From: Streptomyces griseoaurantiacus
Lineage (GTDB): Bacteria; Actinomycetota; Actinomycetes; Streptomycetales; Streptomycetaceae
Length of the DNA: 64,000 nucleotides
NCBI GenBank assembly: GCA_014656015.1
Contig: BNBP01000008.1
Coordinates: forward strand, 74,791-138,790
Reading direction: 5' to 3'
Shown: positions 62,909-64,000 of the stretch, one piece after another
Position numbering within the stretch: the stretch's first letter is position 1
Layout of the letters: each line of letters opens with the position of its first letter
Program-made: the position numbers and the translations under genes
The notes under the pieces: model-generated
Seen by the model: only the letters and a program-made list of their open reading frames with translations
What the model was told of the DNA's origin: nothing
Databases searched by the model: none

Positions 62909-63829
62909 GTGTCGGTACTGGTCCTGGTTCTCTCGGTGAGCGCCGCCGTCTGCCTGGGCGTCGGGTTCGTGCTCCAGCAGAACGCCGCCCGGCAGGCGCC
63001 GCTGAGCGACTTCCTCTCCCCCCGGCTGCTGCTGGACCTGATGCGGGTGCCGCGCTGGCTGGGCGGCATCGGATGCATGATCGTCGGCATGGTGCTGGGC
63101 GCGGTCGCCCTGTCCCGGGGCGAGGTGTCCCTGGTCGAGCCGCTGCTCGCGACGAACCTGCTGTTCGCGCTGGTGCTGTCCCGGCACTGGCCGCGCACCG
63201 CGGAGACCCGGCGGCCGCTGGGCCGGCAGGGCTGGTCGGGGCTCGCCCTGCTGGCGGGAGGCGTCACCGCGTTCATCGTCGCGGGCCGGCCGAGCGGCGG
63301 GCAGGCCGTCGCCGATCCCGTGCGGCACTGGGCGATCATCGGCTCCATGACGGGGCTGGTCCTGCTGCTGACGACGGCGGCCAAGCGCTCGCGGATGAGT
63401 GCGGCGCCGGTGCTGCTGGCCCTCGCGGCGGGGCTGCTGTACGGCATGCAGGACGCGCTGACCCGGGTGAGCGGGCAGCGCTTCACGCACGGCGGTCTCA
63501 CGGAGCTGGTCACCGGCTGGCAGCCGTACGCGGTCGTGGTGTGCGGGGTGACGGGGCTGCTGCTGGTGCAGAGCGCCTTCGAGACGGCCTCGCTGCGGGT
63601 GTCGCTCCCGGCGCTGACGGCGGCGGAGCCGCTGGCCGGGATCACCTGCGGGGTCGGCTTCCTCGGCGACCGCCTGCGCACGGATGTGGCCGCGCTGACC
63701 TGGGAGGCGGCGGGCCTGGCGGCGATCGTCGCCGGCATCGTGCTGCTGGGGGCGCATCCGGCGATGCCGTGCGGGAGCCCGGAGGCGGACCGCCCGTCGG
63801 AGCAGGACCGGGACCTGCAGGCGTACTGA
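62909..63829 (+). CDS. DMT-superfamily (EamA-like) transporter
   Basis: The 306-residue protein has about nine to ten membrane spans with the two-half drug/metabolite layout. Examples are VLVLVLSVSAAVCLGVGFVLQQNAA, the GGIGCMIVGMVLGAVALSRGEVSLVEPLL segment and the second-half AAEPLAGITCGVGFLGDRL. The substrate is not known. A GTG start with GAGG 8 bases upstream is used. Another GTG three codons earlier is possible. The C-terminus ends with a short polar tail. It is divergent from the FAD dehydrogenase gene. Confidence 0.85.
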   Translation: MSVLVLVLSVSAAVCLGVGFVLQQNAARQAPLSDFLSPRLLLDLMRVPRWLGGIGCMIVGMVLGAVALSRGEVSLVEPLLATNLLFALVLSRHWPRTAETRRPLGRQGWSGLALLAGGVTAFIVAGRPSGGQAVADPVRHWAIIGSMTGLVLLLTTAAKRSRMSAAPVLLALAAGLLYGMQDALTRVSGQRFTHGGLTELVTGWQPYAVVVCGVTGLLLVQSAFETASLRVSLPALTAAEPLAGITCGVGFLGDRLRTDVAALTWEAAGLAAIVAGIVLLGAHPAMPCGSPEADRPSEQDRDLQAY

Positions 63830-63923
63830 GCCGCGCGTGCCCCCCTGGGCGCGCCCCCGGCGCCCCGCCTCCTCCGCGTCCCGCCCTCTTCGTCGCCCGG
63901 TGTGCCGGTGTTTGGATGGGCCC

Positions 63924-64000
63924 ATGACTGCCTCGGACCAGACCCCCACGAGGGGCGAGACCTCCACACCGGGCGAGAGCCGCACGCCCGGCGAGAGCCG
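63924..64000 (+). CDS. Partial CDS at the window edge, Thr/Pro/Gly-rich start
   Basis: An ATG with 25 complete codons runs off the window: MTASDQTPTRGETSTPGESRTPGES. The repeat TPGES suggests a disordered N-terminus. TTTGGATGGG precedes the ATG and contains a weak GGATGG element. Product and full length cannot be told here. Confidence 0.4.
   Translation, partial: MTASDQTPTRGETSTPGESRTPGES

Noticed and set aside
1..64000. CRISPR array, phage genes, integrase or att site
   Set aside because: The only regular repeats are the contiguous 17-bp and 24-bp units, with no spacers. No recombinase or phage gene is seen, and the one tRNA gene has no adjacent integrase.

Overview
The window is chromosomal DNA of a high-GC actinomycete, almost certainly a Streptomyces. 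The grounds are very high third-position GC, frequent GTG starts, long antisense shadow ORFs, a Pup-proteasome locus, a mycothiol gene (mshC), a GylR-type glycerol operon and chaplin genes of the hydrophobic aerial sheath. It reads as conserved core chromosome. I see no phage, integrase, transposase, CRISPR array or antibiotic gene cluster.

Region 1 (1-24.1 kb) is a housekeeping block built round bacterial protein degradation. Read leftward from 18.8 kb it holds the proteasomal ATPase arc/mpa, dop, pup, prcB and prcA. A LacI-type regulator with a divergent MFS exporter follows, then the Pup ligase pafA, two FKBP-type isomerases, the WYL regulators pafB and pafC, two small proteins, tatA, tatC and a HelY-type helicase. 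Rightward lie a ferredoxin, a secreted protein, a TrmI-type tRNA methyltransferase, a site-2 protease and a RecB-like Fe-S nuclease. PafA joins Pup to target lysines, Arc unfolds the tagged proteins into the PrcA/PrcB chamber and Dop removes Pup. Pup is encoded here with a C-terminal Glu, so it should not need Dop activation.

Region 2 (24.1-36.8 kb) is regulation and central metabolism: an orphan NarL-type response regulator, an oligopeptide-type binding lipoprotein, a HAD phosphatase, cobalamin-dependent methionine synthase (metH), and gylR followed by glpF-glpK-glpD. Three related palindromic sequences, one before gylR and two before glpF, look like GylR operators.

Region 3 (37-49.5 kb) holds a PAC2 protein, mshC, a conserved trio (SCO1664-like kinase-fold protein, DUF3090, histidine phosphatase), corA, a ferritin-like protein, an F420-type LLM oxidoreductase divergent from an aldo/keto reductase, and a RecD2-like protein whose ATPase motifs are eroded.

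Region 4 (49.6-64 kb) carries the chaplins chpC and chpH, an M20 peptidase, tRNA-Leu(GAG), a gluconate cluster (gntR, gntK, gntP), a molybdopterin oxidoreductase with its b-type cytochrome, an APC permease, a TPR-like protein, an FAD dehydrogenase, a DMT transporter and the start of a gene cut by the window edge.

Less ordinary features are the degenerate RecD2-like protein, an upstream sequence exactly complementary to the chpH Shine-Dalgarno region, a pafA start with no ribosome-binding site but a -10-like box at leaderless spacing, a MITE-like inverted repeat that supplies the stop codon of a neighbouring gene, and two minisatellites of 17 bp and 24 bp. All functional assignments come from reading motifs and gene order; no database search was run.
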